The notes under the pieces: model-generated
What the model was told of the DNA's origin: nothing
What the model saw: the letters and a program-made list of their open reading frames with translations, nothing else
The model's database searches: none
Position numbers and translations under genes: made by a program
Shown: piece by piece, positions 1-6,902 of the stretch
Position numbering within the stretch: the first letter of the stretch is position 1
Layout of the letters: every line of letters begins with the position of its first letter
NCBI GenBank assembly: GCA_026388865.1
Contig: JAPLIX010000307.1
Coordinates: forward strand, 1 to 15,250
Source of the DNA: Pseudomonadota bacterium
GTDB lineage: Bacteria; Desulfobacterota; WTBG01; CAIYCZ01
Direction of reading: 5' to 3'
Length of the DNA stretch: 15,250 nt

Positions 1-350
1 GCCGCAATGTGCTGGAAGTGCTGGAAGTGGTGCATGAGGCGGTGGAGTGGGCCCGCAGCGGACACGGCCCGGCCATTGTGGAAAATGAGACCTATCGCTA
101 CAAAGGCCACTTTGAAGGCGACCGGCAGAAATACCGCAGCATGGATGAGATCCACACGTACCGGAAAAACCGCGATCCCATTGATAAGTTCGAGCGGCTC
201 CTCATTGAAGAAGGGTGTCTGACCAAAGAGGCGGTGGCGAAGATCCGCGCTGAAACAGCCGCTGGTATAGAAGCAGCAGTACAGTTCGGGCTTGATTCAC
301 CATTACCTGAGCCTGAAGATGCTTTGAAAGATTTGTACGTCAATCCGTGA
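1..350 (+). CDS. 2-oxoacid (pyruvate/acetoin-type) dehydrogenase E1 component, alpha subunit, C-terminal part
   Basis: This is the last ~115 codons of a gene that starts left of the window; the frame is open from base 3 to the TGA at 348-350. The visible protein has the C-terminal signature of thiamine-diphosphate E1 alpha subunits: an 'EAVEWARSGHGPAIVE' helix-strand segment, then 'TYRYKGH', and a 'DPIDKFERLLIEEG' stretch before a helical tail. In this family E1 alpha pairs with E1 beta to decarboxylate a 2-oxoacid on thiamine diphosphate and pass the acyl group to a lipoyl E2. The next gene encodes E1 beta 14 nt downstream, so the two are co-transcribed. Substrate choice (pyruvate, acetoin or branched-chain oxoacid) cannot be settled from this fragment. 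The thiamine diphosphate binding motif lies outside the window. Confidence 0.9.
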   Translation, partial: RNVLEVLEVVHEAVEWARSGHGPAIVENETYRYKGHFEGDRQKYRSMDEIHTYRKNRDPIDKFERLLIEEGCLTKEAVAKIRAETAAGIEAAVQFGLDSPLPEPEDALKDLYVNP

Positions 351-364
351 AGGAGAGGGTAACC

Positions 365-1387
365 ATGGCAGTGCGAGAAATCACCTGCTCCCAGGCAATC
401 GCTGAAGCCCTTGCCGAAGAGATGGAGCGGGATGACACGGTGTTTATTCTGGGAGAAGACCTGACAAGTAACGGCGGCATCTTCTGCCAGTTCAAAGGCC
501 TGCCGGAAAAGTTTCCCGGCCGGGTTATTGATACGCCCATTTCCGAGACGAGCATTGTCGGCAGCGGCGTGGGAGCAGCCCTGACCGGCATGCGGCCCAT
601 CGTTGACATGCACTTTGCTGATTTCGTGACCACCGCCATGGATGAAATCGTCAATCAGATGGCAAAAATCCGCTATATGTTCGGCGGCCAGGCAAAGCTG
701 CCCATGGTGCTGTGGGCGCCTGACGGGGCAGGTATTTCCGCTGCCGCCCAGCATTCACAAAGCCTTGAGAGCTGGCTGGTGCACACGCCGGGGCTCAAAG
801 TGGTGGTGCCGTCCGAGCCTGCTGACGTGAAGGGCCTGCTGAAAGCAGCTGTGCGCGACGATGACCCGGTCATATTTTTCCAGCACAAGCGCCTGTTCAA
901 ACAGACCGGCCCGGTGCCTGAAGAGCCGTATGTTATACCGCTGGGAAAGGCCGACGTGAAGCGCGCAGGCTCTGATATCACCCTTATCACCTATTCCCGC
1001 ATGACCTATGAGTGTCTTGAGGCGGCGCGCAAGCTCGCGGAACAGGGCATTCAGGCTGAAGTGCTCGATCTGCGAACGCTGAAGCCCCTGGACTTTGATC
1101 TTATTGCGCGGTCAGTGAAAAAAACCAACCATGTCGTGGTGGTCCACGAAGCATGCCTGACCGGCGGCTTTGGCGCGGAGATCGCCGCCCGCATCGGGGA
1201 AGAGCTGTTTGAGCATCTGGCAGGGCCGGTTGTGAGAGTGGGTGCAAAAGACGTTCCCGTGCCGTTCAGTCCGGTGCTGGAGCAGTATGTTCTGCCCCAG
1301 GTCGAAGATATACTGGAAGGAGTGGATAAGGCCCTGAAGCGCCAGCGGCAGGTGTTATTTATTCCCCGGGCGGCAAATGTGCGGTAA
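365..1387 (+). CDS. 2-oxoacid (pyruvate/acetoin-type) dehydrogenase E1 component, beta subunit
   Basis: A 340-residue protein of usual E1 beta length. It has the N-terminal pyrimidine-binding transketolase domain with 'FILGEDL', the 'RVIDTPISE' segment (the Glu activates the cofactor in this family) and 'AAAQHSQSLESW', followed by the C-terminal transketolase domain ('ITLITYSRMTYECLEAA', 'VLDLRTLKPLD', 'VVVHEACLTGGFGAEIA'). The start is taken as ATG 365, because a good AAGGAGAGG Shine-Dalgarno lies at 350-358; the in-frame GTG at 347 would place that site inside the coding sequence. With the upstream alpha subunit it forms the heterotetrameric E1. No E2 or E3 gene follows, and a terminator comes next, so those subunits must be upstream or elsewhere. 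The family call is firm; the substrate is not. Confidence 0.93.
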   Translation: MAVREITCSQAIAEALAEEMERDDTVFILGEDLTSNGGIFCQFKGLPEKFPGRVIDTPISETSIVGSGVGAALTGMRPIVDMHFADFVTTAMDEIVNQMAKIRYMFGGQAKLPMVLWAPDGAGISAAAQHSQSLESWLVHTPGLKVVVPSEPADVKGLLKAAVRDDDPVIFFQHKRLFKQTGPVPEEPYVIPLGKADVKRAGSDITLITYSRMTYECLEAARKLAEQGIQAEVLDLRTLKPLDFDLIARSVKKTNHVVVVHEACLTGGFGAEIAARIGEELFEHLAGPVVRVGAKDVPVPFSPVLEQYVLPQVEDILEGVDKALKRQRQVLFIPRAANVR

Positions 1388-1442
1388 ACAAACGGGCCGT
1401 GACCTGTTGGCCCGGCCTGATCTAAATTGGCGGACACGTAAT

Positions 1443-1493
1443 AAGGGATACTTCCCCTGCCGGGTAATAAAGGGTGTATCCCTTGTTTTTTTT
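1443..1493 (+). terminator. Rho-independent terminator (or attenuator) between E1 beta and thiM
   Basis: A perfect 9-bp stem, AAGGGATAC (1443-1451) with GTATCCCTT (1476-1484), is followed one base later by eight T residues (1486-1493). The 24-nt loop can hold a small inner CCC/GGG pairing. A second, T-less hairpin, CGGGCC (1393-1398) with GGCCCG (1409-1414), lies just after the E1 beta stop. The simplest reading is the end of the E1 transcript. Because I see no convincing promoter between here and thiM, it could also be a leaky or regulated attenuator for thiM-thiE. Confidence 0.75.
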
Positions 1494-1497
1494 ACCG

Positions 1498-1552
1498 GTT
1501 ACGGGTCCTTAACTCCTGTTCAGCCGTAACGTGACTCTTCCTGCTTACGGAG
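1498..1552 (+). promoter_or_regulatory. Candidate RNA switch in the thiM leader: two mutually exclusive hairpins, one covering the ribosome binding site
   Basis: CCGTAAC at 1524-1530 can pair with upstream GTTACGG (1498-1504, perfect 7 bp). Its first six bases can instead pair with downstream TTACGG (1545-1550, perfect 6 bp). The second pairing buries G1549-G1550 of the thiM Shine-Dalgarno GGAG (1549-1552, 7 nt before ATG 1560), while the first frees it. The arrangement resembles an anti-sequestor/sequestor pair. The base pairing is read directly from the sequence; the regulatory role is inferred. No TPP-riboswitch core is present. Confidence 0.4.
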
Positions 1553-1559
1553 CAGCTAC

Positions 1560-2402
1560 ATGGAAAAAAATATTTGCGTGAAAATATCCGAACTTCTGAA
1601 GATGGTAAAGACTAATAAACCATTAGTCCATCATATTACCAACTATGTTACGGCTAACGCTTGCGCCAACGCGGTGCTCGCAATAGGCGCGTCCCCGATA
1701 ATGGCTGATGATGAGGATGAAGTTGCGGATATTGTTTCTTTGTCCTCCGCGCTGGTTCTGAATATCGGGACCTTAAACAGCAGGACCATTGCATCCATGC
1801 TTAAAGCCGGGGTAAAAGCCAATGATCTTGGTATACCGGTGGTGCTTGACCCGGTAGGCGCCGGAGCAACTGCCCTGCGCAGCACAATTGCCGGGCGGAT
1901 ACTGCGGGAGCTGAAGCTTGCCGTCATCCGCGGGAATATGTCGGAGATAAAAGCCATAAGCGGACTCGGGGCAACAACTAAGGGAGTTGATGTTTCGGCC
2001 CAGGATATAGTTGCAGCAGAAAATCCGGACTATGGCAAACGCATTGCAGAAAATCTGGCCTCCCGGCTGAACTGTGCTGTAGCCATAACCGGCGCGATTG
2101 ATATTGTCGCAGGAGCCGGGAAAACATATTTAATAGCTAACGGCCATTCAATGCTGTCAGGCATAACCGGTACCGGGTGCATGTGTACATCACTTATTGG
2201 CGCGTATTGCGCTGTTACCGGGGATTACCTCAGTGCCGCAACAGCGGGCATTCTCACCATGGCATTGGCAGGAGAGCTGGCGTATGAACGGCTGCCCGCT
2301 GAAGACCGGGGGGCAGGAAGCTACCGGGTGAAGCTGCTGGATTCCCTGTTCCAGCTTGACGGTGAAGACCTGCTGAAAAGAGGGAGGGTGCGTGAAGGGT
2401 AA
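1560..2402 (+). CDS. thiM: Hydroxyethylthiazole kinase ThiM
   Basis: A 280-residue protein matching ThiM throughout its length. ThiM phosphorylates 4-methyl-5-(2-hydroxyethyl)thiazole with ATP (EC 2.7.1.50), a salvage step of thiamine synthesis in the cytosol. Seen in the sequence: 'PLVHHITNYVTANACAN' (residues 21-37) as the conserved N-terminal substrate segment, 'ASPIMADDEDEV', 'VVLDPVGAGAT' (94-104), 'VIRGNMSEI' (122-130) and the anion-hole/catalytic 'GTGC' with Cys207. The ATG at 1560 has GGAG 7 nt upstream. The 3' end overlaps thiE by 11 nt, so the two are one operon. A kinase for hydroxymethylpyrimidine (thiD) is not in the window. Regulation may act through the leader hairpins upstream. 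Confidence 0.96.
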   Translation: MEKNICVKISELLKMVKTNKPLVHHITNYVTANACANAVLAIGASPIMADDEDEVADIVSLSSALVLNIGTLNSRTIASMLKAGVKANDLGIPVVLDPVGAGATALRSTIAGRILRELKLAVIRGNMSEIKAISGLGATTKGVDVSAQDIVAAENPDYGKRIAENLASRLNCAVAITGAIDIVAGAGKTYLIANGHSMLSGITGTGCMCTSLIGAYCAVTGDYLSAATAGILTMALAGELAYERLPAEDRGAGSYRVKLLDSLFQLDGEDLLKRGRVREG

Positions 2403-3033
2403 GGCAGCCATTGACTGCACGCTCTACCTGGTAACAGACCGGGAGCTGTTCCCCCGTATCAGGATCGCCGAAGCTGTCGTGCAGGCGATTCTTGGAGGAG
2501 TGACCATGGTGCAGCTGCGGGAAAAGAATGTTTCTTCCCGGGACTTTTATACAGTCGCCATGGAGATAAAGGAGATCACTGACCGCTATAATGTGCCGCT
2601 CATCATAAATGACCGGCTGGACATTGCCCTGGCAATTGACGCCGCGGGCCTCCACGTGGGGCAGGATGATCTGCCGGCGCGCGTTGCCCGAAAGCAGTTG
2701 TCCGGAACAGGAAAAATTCTCGGCGTATCTGCCGCCACCGTGGCGGAAGCTCTGCAGGCGCAGGTTGACGGGGCTGACTACATCGGTGCAGGCAGCGTCT
2801 TTACTACGGATACCAAGAAAGACGTCCGGCCGCTAAGTCTTGAGCTGCTGAAAAAAATAAAGCAGGCCGTAACAATACCGGTGGTAGCAATCGGCGGCAT
2901 CAATGAAAATAATGCCGGACTGCTTCAAGGTACGGGTATTGACGGGATAGCGGTGGTAGCGGCGATACTGGGGAAAAAAGATGCGCGAAAAGCTGCTGAA
3001 GAGGTAAAGAAAATAGTAACATTCATACATTAG
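2392..3033 (+). CDS. thiE: Thiamine-phosphate synthase ThiE
   Basis: A 213-residue TIM-barrel protein of standard length. ThiE couples hydroxymethylpyrimidine diphosphate with thiazole phosphate to give thiamine phosphate (EC 2.5.1.3), using the product of ThiM. Conserved elements in order: 'LYLVTDREL' (11-19), 'QLREKN' (41-46), 'IINDRLDIAL' (71-80), 'HVGQDDLP' (88-95), the diphosphate loop 'GSVFTTDTKKD' (134-144), 'VVAIGGI' (164-170) and 'GIAVVAAI' (185-192). The loop carries Ser and Thr where many homologues have two prolines (GPxFPT). The start is GTG 2392, inside the end of thiM, with a GGGAGGG Shine-Dalgarno at 2382-2388, which implies translational coupling. The call is secure. Confidence 0.95.
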   Translation: MKGKAAIDCTLYLVTDRELFPRIRIAEAVVQAILGGVTMVQLREKNVSSRDFYTVAMEIKEITDRYNVPLIINDRLDIALAIDAAGLHVGQDDLPARVARKQLSGTGKILGVSAATVAEALQAQVDGADYIGAGSVFTTDTKKDVRPLSLELLKKIKQAVTIPVVAIGGINENNAGLLQGTGIDGIAVVAAILGKKDARKAAEEVKKIVTFIH

Positions 3034-3074
3034 CCGGGAAGCATTGTTGTCGAAGGAAGCCTGAGGGAGAAAAC

Positions 3075-4037
3075 ATGAACAGCAGCATCAACACTGTTAC
3101 CGGAACCATCAGTCCTGAGCAGCTCGGCCGGACGCTCATGCACGAGCACGTGTTCGTCGAATACGGCGGCCCGTCAGCAGAGGTGCTCAAGCCCGGGCGC
3201 CGGCATGATGAGATCGTCTCCATCTGCACTGACTACCTTGAGCAGATACGGGCTTTCGGCGTGGAGACCCTGGTCGATCCCACCACGGTTGATCTTGGCC
3301 GCAATGTAGCGCTGCTGGTTGAGCTCGCGGGAAAAACCGGCTTCAACATCATCTGCGCGACCGGCATCTACAGCACCGCCACCTACGAGCGCATGCGCGA
3401 GCGCCTGGGCGGCAGCCCTGAGGCAATAGCTGAACTGTTTATAAAAGAGCTTACCGAAGGCATCGCCGATACCGGGGTAAAGGCGGGCATCATCAAGGTG
3501 GTCACCGGCGCGCCAATGATTGACGAAGAGGAGCACGAGCTGCTGCTTGCTGCTGCCAAAGCCTCGGTGGCGACCGGAGCCGCGATCATCACCCACACCG
3601 AAGGCATACTCGGGGATGAGCAGCAGCTGATCCTGACCAGTGCCGGGGTGCCGGCGCAGCGCATCGTGATCGGCCACAGCTGCCTCTCGAGAAATTTTGA
3701 TTACCATATGCGCATCCTTAAGAGCGGCTCCTACCTTGCTTTTGACCGCTTCGGCATGACCGGCATGCCTGACGAGGTGCGCGCGGCCTCGATGCAAAAG
3801 CTGATTGATGCAGGACGGGCTGCGCAAATCATGGTTTCCCACGATTCAGTCTGGTACTGGGTGGGCGGGCCCAAAATCGGCAGCGGCGCCTATAAAAACT
3901 GGGTGCCGACGAACTTTTTCGAGCGCGTCATTCCCATGCTTCAGTACGGCGGGACAACGGATGACCAGATCGAGACCATGCTGCGGGAGAACCCGCGGCG
4001 GTTCTTTTCCGGAGAGAAGCCCCGTCCGGTCGTGTGA
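3075..4037 (+). CDS. Phosphotriesterase-family metal-dependent hydrolase
   Basis: A 320-residue member of the phosphotriesterase branch of the amidohydrolase superfamily. All expected binuclear-metal ligands are visible: HxH at His23/His25 ('LMHEHV'), the lysine that is carbamylated in this family at Lys141 ('GIIKVVTG'), His174 ('IITHTEG'), His201 ('IVIGHSC') and Asp257 ('VSHDSVW'). Active members hydrolyse phosphotriesters, lactones or other esters; the natural substrate of most is unknown and cannot be told here. There is no signal peptide, so it should be cytosolic. ATG 3075 has GGGAG about 6-10 nt upstream. It lies 41 nt behind thiE on the same strand and could be read with it, but no link to thiamine is known to me. 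It converges with the next gene, with only 25 nt between the stops. Confidence 0.9.
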   Translation: MNSSINTVTGTISPEQLGRTLMHEHVFVEYGGPSAEVLKPGRRHDEIVSICTDYLEQIRAFGVETLVDPTTVDLGRNVALLVELAGKTGFNIICATGIYSTATYERMRERLGGSPEAIAELFIKELTEGIADTGVKAGIIKVVTGAPMIDEEEHELLLAAAKASVATGAAIITHTEGILGDEQQLILTSAGVPAQRIVIGHSCLSRNFDYHMRILKSGSYLAFDRFGMTGMPDEVRAASMQKLIDAGRAAQIMVSHDSVWYWVGGPKIGSGAYKNWVPTNFFERVIPMLQYGGTTDDQIETMLRENPRRFFSGEKPRPVV

Positions 4038-4062
4038 AAACCATATCCGCAGCTTATTTCTT

Positions 4063-4656
4063 TCAAGGCGCATGAATATATATAAGAGCGCCATCCTTTA
4101 ACCTGCTTACAACCTCCTCTATAGTATTCCGGGCCACTGCCGGGCAGCCAAGACTTCTCCCCAGCCTGCCGAAGTTCTCAAGTATTGATCCCCAGCTTAC
4201 ATAGTCAGCGCCGTGAATAACAATGTCGCGTGCCAGAGCATTATTGTTGAGGCCCTGCTGCAGGCCGTGCAGATGCAGGGAGAGGCCCTGCTCACCAATA
4301 AAAGTCTCTCCGGTAATGAAAAACCCTTTACAGCTTTTATGGGAATTAACGTCATTGGAGAAGTCCCGGGCAAAGATGAAGCCTGACTCCTTACCGTGCG
4401 CTACCAGGCAGCTTGTGACCAGATTTTTGTTAGTATCATAGATGAATAATCGCTTCACAAATGAGGGCTTGGTGTAATCGATGACCGCCAGATAATTTTT
4501 ATTTTCTATGAGGGACTGGTTCTGCCGGTAAAAGGCAGCTGCAATTTTAAAGGCATCCCTGTTTTCCGCGCTGAAAAATATAAATGCACCGGCACCTGCT
4601 GCCAGTACGGCTAACAGCGCGCTCCACAAAAATAATTTTAATTTTGTTGTGAACAT
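4063..4656 (-). CDS. Membrane-anchored L,D-transpeptidase-like protein (YkuD_2 family)
   Basis: A 197-residue protein with one N-terminal membrane segment (about residues 6-29, 'LFLWSALLAVLAAGAGAFIF') and a periplasmic or extracytoplasmic domain. The domain has the hallmarks of the murein L,D-transpeptidase-like family PF13645: 'SFVKRLFIYD', 'HGKESG...FSND', 'GFFITGETFIGEQGLSLHLHGLQQGLN', 'DIVIHGADYVS' with His148, and the catalytic cysteine motif 'GRSLGCPAV' with Cys171. Family members are thought to act on peptidoglycan cross-links; direct biochemical proof is sparse. The gene is divergent from the oxidoreductase gene and convergent with the phosphotriesterase-like gene, so it is probably a single-gene transcript. 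The Shine-Dalgarno is weak (AGG about 9 nt upstream of ATG 4656). It might be a lipid-independent membrane anchor, since no lipobox cysteine is seen. Confidence 0.85.
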   Translation of the reverse strand: MFTTKLKLFLWSALLAVLAAGAGAFIFFSAENRDAFKIAAAFYRQNQSLIENKNYLAVIDYTKPSFVKRLFIYDTNKNLVTSCLVAHGKESGFIFARDFSNDVNSHKSCKGFFITGETFIGEQGLSLHLHGLQQGLNNNALARDIVIHGADYVSWGSILENFGRLGRSLGCPAVARNTIEEVVSRLKDGALIYIHAP

Positions 4657-4903
4657 GTGCTGAGGCCTGTTTTTCTTCGCTTACCCCGCTGAATATCATT
4701 ATTCCCCAGGGACGGAGGGAACAAGGTGCAGGGCGTGCGCATATGCCTGATGAGCCTGATAGTCTGCACAGACAAAAACTGCCTTTGCACCGCAGCCCTT
4801 ATAATGCTATGAACAGTACAGACAATAATCCCTTTAATCATTTTCTCTGCAAAAGCACAACTGTTTTTGAAAATACCAGCACACTATGGAGGAGGGTCAA
4901 AAC
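4657..4903. promoter_or_regulatory. Divergent intergenic region with inverted repeats and a candidate -10 element
   Basis: The spacer separates the divergent transpeptidase-like and oxidoreductase genes. GGTGCA (4725-4730) can pair with TGCACC (4786-4791), enclosing a small perfect hairpin GTCT-GCAC-AGAC (4762-4773), a palindrome GCATATGC (4739-4746) and two copies of GCCTGAT (4745-4751, 4754-4760). A consensus TATAAT sits at 4800-4805 on the + strand, but no good -35 precedes it at 16-18 nt. On the - strand, AATAAT preceded by TTGTTC is a weak candidate for the other gene. If the TATAAT is used, the inverted repeat is upstream of the transcript and is better seen as an operator than a riboswitch. 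Confidence 0.35.
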
Positions 4904-6850
4904 ATGGCAACAATGTATGGTTGGACAGGGGTTATGCTCAGGGTAAATCTCACCACCGGGGAAACGCAGTCCGTACCGACTGCTGAACTGGCGGAAAGAT
5001 TTGTCGGGGGGCGGGGTTTTATCTCAAAAATCTACTGGGACGAGGTTGATACCAACACTGCTGCCCTGCATCCTGACAGTCCCCTGATGTTTATGACCGG
5101 CCCGCTTGCGGGAACCTCTGCCATTGCCGGCAGCCGCTGGTTTATCGCCGGCAAGTCACCGCTCCTGTATCCTGAGCAGTTCGGCCTGGGAAGCGTGGGC
5201 GGAAGTTTTGGCGTAAAGCTTAAGGCCGCAGGCTATGATGGCCTTATTATTACCGGCAAAGCCGCAAAGCCGGTCTATATGTACCTCCATGATGGAAAGC
5301 TGGAGCTGAAAGATGCGGCCGGGCTCTGGGGGCTGGATACCTTTGCAACGCTGGAGCGTCTGCATAAAGCGCACGGGGATGCTTCAACTGCTGTGTGTAT
5401 CGGCCCTGCCGGGGAAAAACTGGTGCGCCTTGCCCTTGCCATGAGCGATCACGGCGCGTGCGGCGGGAGCGGCTTCGGCGCGGTGATGGGCTCTAAGAAT
5501 CTAAAAGCAGTGGTTGCCGCGGGCGCGCAAAAAATTTCTGTGGCGCGGCCGGAGGACCTCAAGGCGGTGAACAGCCAGATCAGGTCTCTTATTGAGGGAA
5601 AGATTCTGATGGATCCTAATGTTGAGGGACTGGAACTTATGAAACGGACGCCCTGCCCCGGCTGCCCTTCAGGCTGCCCGCGGGGGCTGTATAAACATGT
5701 ATCAGGACGGGAGGAGGTCAGAAAGAATTGCCAGTCGGTCTATATGTATTATCTCTGGGACATGAAATACCATGGCGAGTCAACTGCTGACCCGTTCCTT
5801 GCAACATCCCTTGCCAACCGTTACGGCCTGTGCACGCAGGAGCTGGGAAACCTGCTCTATTTTCTTGATGCGTCTGTTAAACAGGGCCTTGTCTCTGATG
5901 ACAGCGCGGGCATTGCCCTGTCACAGATGGGAAGCCTTGAATTCATAGAGCGGCTGACCGACATGATCATCTCACGCAAGGGCATCGGCGAGGCGCTGGC
6001 AGAAGGCACCATGCGGGCGGGCCATGCTGTGGGAAACGGCGCGGAAAAGCTTCTTGAAAAACGCATGACCCGGAGCGGGTTTAACGCGGAAGCATACAAC
6101 CCGCGCTACTTTATTACCAACGCGCTCTTCTATGCTACGGAATCGACCAGCACCATGAACCAGCTGCACGAAGTGTGCTTCCCCATAATGAAATGGGTTA
6201 TGTGGTACGCGACCGACGGAGCCATGGCACCGTTCAGCACCGAGGTGCTGCGAAATATCGCAAAAAAATTCTGGTTAAGTGAGAAGGCAGTTGACTTTTC
6301 AACCTACGAGGGAAAGGCAGCCGTTGCGACGCTGATCCAGAACCGTGAGTATGCAAAGGAAAACCTTGTGGTCTGCGACTTTTTTTACCCGCTTACTACT
6401 GCTGACGGTGCCGCGGACTATACCGGTGATCCCACCCTTGAGAGCCGCCTGCTTTCCGCGGTGACCGGCATTGAGTTTGATGAAGCAGGCTATTACAAAA
6501 CCGGGGAGCGGGTATTTAACCTGCAGCGCGCCATTCAGGGCCAAGAGGGCCGCGTGGGCAGAAAGGATGACCGGGTAAACGAGTTTTATTTCACGGATAA
6601 AATGGAAGAGGAAGCGGGTTTCCTGGGCGTCTTCAATCCTGATTTCATGCTTCCCGGGCCGAACGGAGAGCTCATATCGCGAAAAGGCGCGGTGCTGGAA
6701 CGTGACCAGTTTGAAAAAATGCTGGAAGAATATTACGCTATCCGGGGATGGGATGTGAAAACCGGGCTGCAGAAAAGAAAAACTCTTGAAGAACTGAAAC
6801 TTGCTGATATGATTCCCGGGATGCAGAAGCAGGGGCTGGTCGCAGAATAA
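4904..6850 (+). CDS. Aldehyde ferredoxin oxidoreductase family protein (tungsten-pterin enzyme)
   Basis: A 648-residue protein of full AOR length. This family oxidises aldehydes to carboxylic acids (or the reverse) using a tungsten-bis-pterin site and one [4Fe-4S] cluster, passing electrons to ferredoxin; it is cytosolic. Seen here: the N-terminal 'LRVNLTTGE' and 'VGGRGFISKIYWDEV', 'NLKAVVAAG', a cluster motif CX2CX3C (Cys251, Cys254, Cys258) and the distant fourth cysteine Cys491 ('NLVVCDFFYP'). The start is ATG 4904, because GGAGGAGGG lies at 4888-4896, 7 nt before it; an ATG at 4886 overlaps that site. A small membrane protein follows 52 nt later. The substrate is unknown. The benzoyl-CoA reductase subunit BamB belongs to the same superfamily, but no Bam partner genes are nearby. 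No molybdopterin or tungstate transport genes are in view. Confidence 0.93.
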   Translation: MATMYGWTGVMLRVNLTTGETQSVPTAELAERFVGGRGFISKIYWDEVDTNTAALHPDSPLMFMTGPLAGTSAIAGSRWFIAGKSPLLYPEQFGLGSVGGSFGVKLKAAGYDGLIITGKAAKPVYMYLHDGKLELKDAAGLWGLDTFATLERLHKAHGDASTAVCIGPAGEKLVRLALAMSDHGACGGSGFGAVMGSKNLKAVVAAGAQKISVARPEDLKAVNSQIRSLIEGKILMDPNVEGLELMKRTPCPGCPSGCPRGLYKHVSGREEVRKNCQSVYMYYLWDMKYHGESTADPFLATSLANRYGLCTQELGNLLYFLDASVKQGLVSDDSAGIALSQMGSLEFIERLTDMIISRKGIGEALAEGTMRAGHAVGNGAEKLLEKRMTRSGFNAEAYNPRYFITNALFYATESTSTMNQLHEVCFPIMKWVMWYATDGAMAPFSTEVLRNIAKKFWLSEKAVDFSTYEGKAAVATLIQNREYAKENLVVCDFFYPLTTADGAADYTGDPTLESRLLSAVTGIEFDEAGYYKTGERVFNLQRAIQGQEGRVGRKDDRVNEFYFTDKMEEEAGFLGVFNPDFMLPGPNGELISRKGAVLERDQFEKMLEEYYAIRGWDVKTGLQKRKTLEELKLADMIPGMQKQGLVAE

Positions 6851-6902
6851 ATTTTTGCTTCAGTAAATTTATTAATTACTAACTGCTGCAGGGGTAGGAT
6901 CT

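Noticed and set aside
347..364. GTG 347 as the start of E1 beta
   Set aside because: It overlaps the E1 alpha stop and contains the strong Shine-Dalgarno that serves ATG 365.
98..754. Long open frame on the - strand opposite E1 alpha/beta
   Set aside because: It lies across two well-identified genes, has no family resemblance and no ribosome site; it is a by-product of codon bias in the real genes.
1388..1559. TPP riboswitch upstream of thiM, suggested by a CCTGATCT segment at 1416-1423
   Set aside because: The segment resembles part of the riboswitch core, but the CTGAGA box and the paired arms are absent, so the match is taken as chance.
3174..3842. Open frame on the - strand opposite the phosphotriesterase-like gene
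   Set aside because: The + strand protein has all metal ligands of its family; the - strand frame has no recognisable domain.
4739..4780. Hammerhead ribozyme suggested by CCTGATGA before a small hairpin
   Set aside because: The required GAAA box after the stem and a flanking third stem with a cleavage triplet are not present.
4886..4903. ATG 4886 as the start of the oxidoreductase
   Set aside because: The GGAGGAGGG ribosome site lies at or behind this codon and is ideally placed for ATG 4904, where family homology begins.
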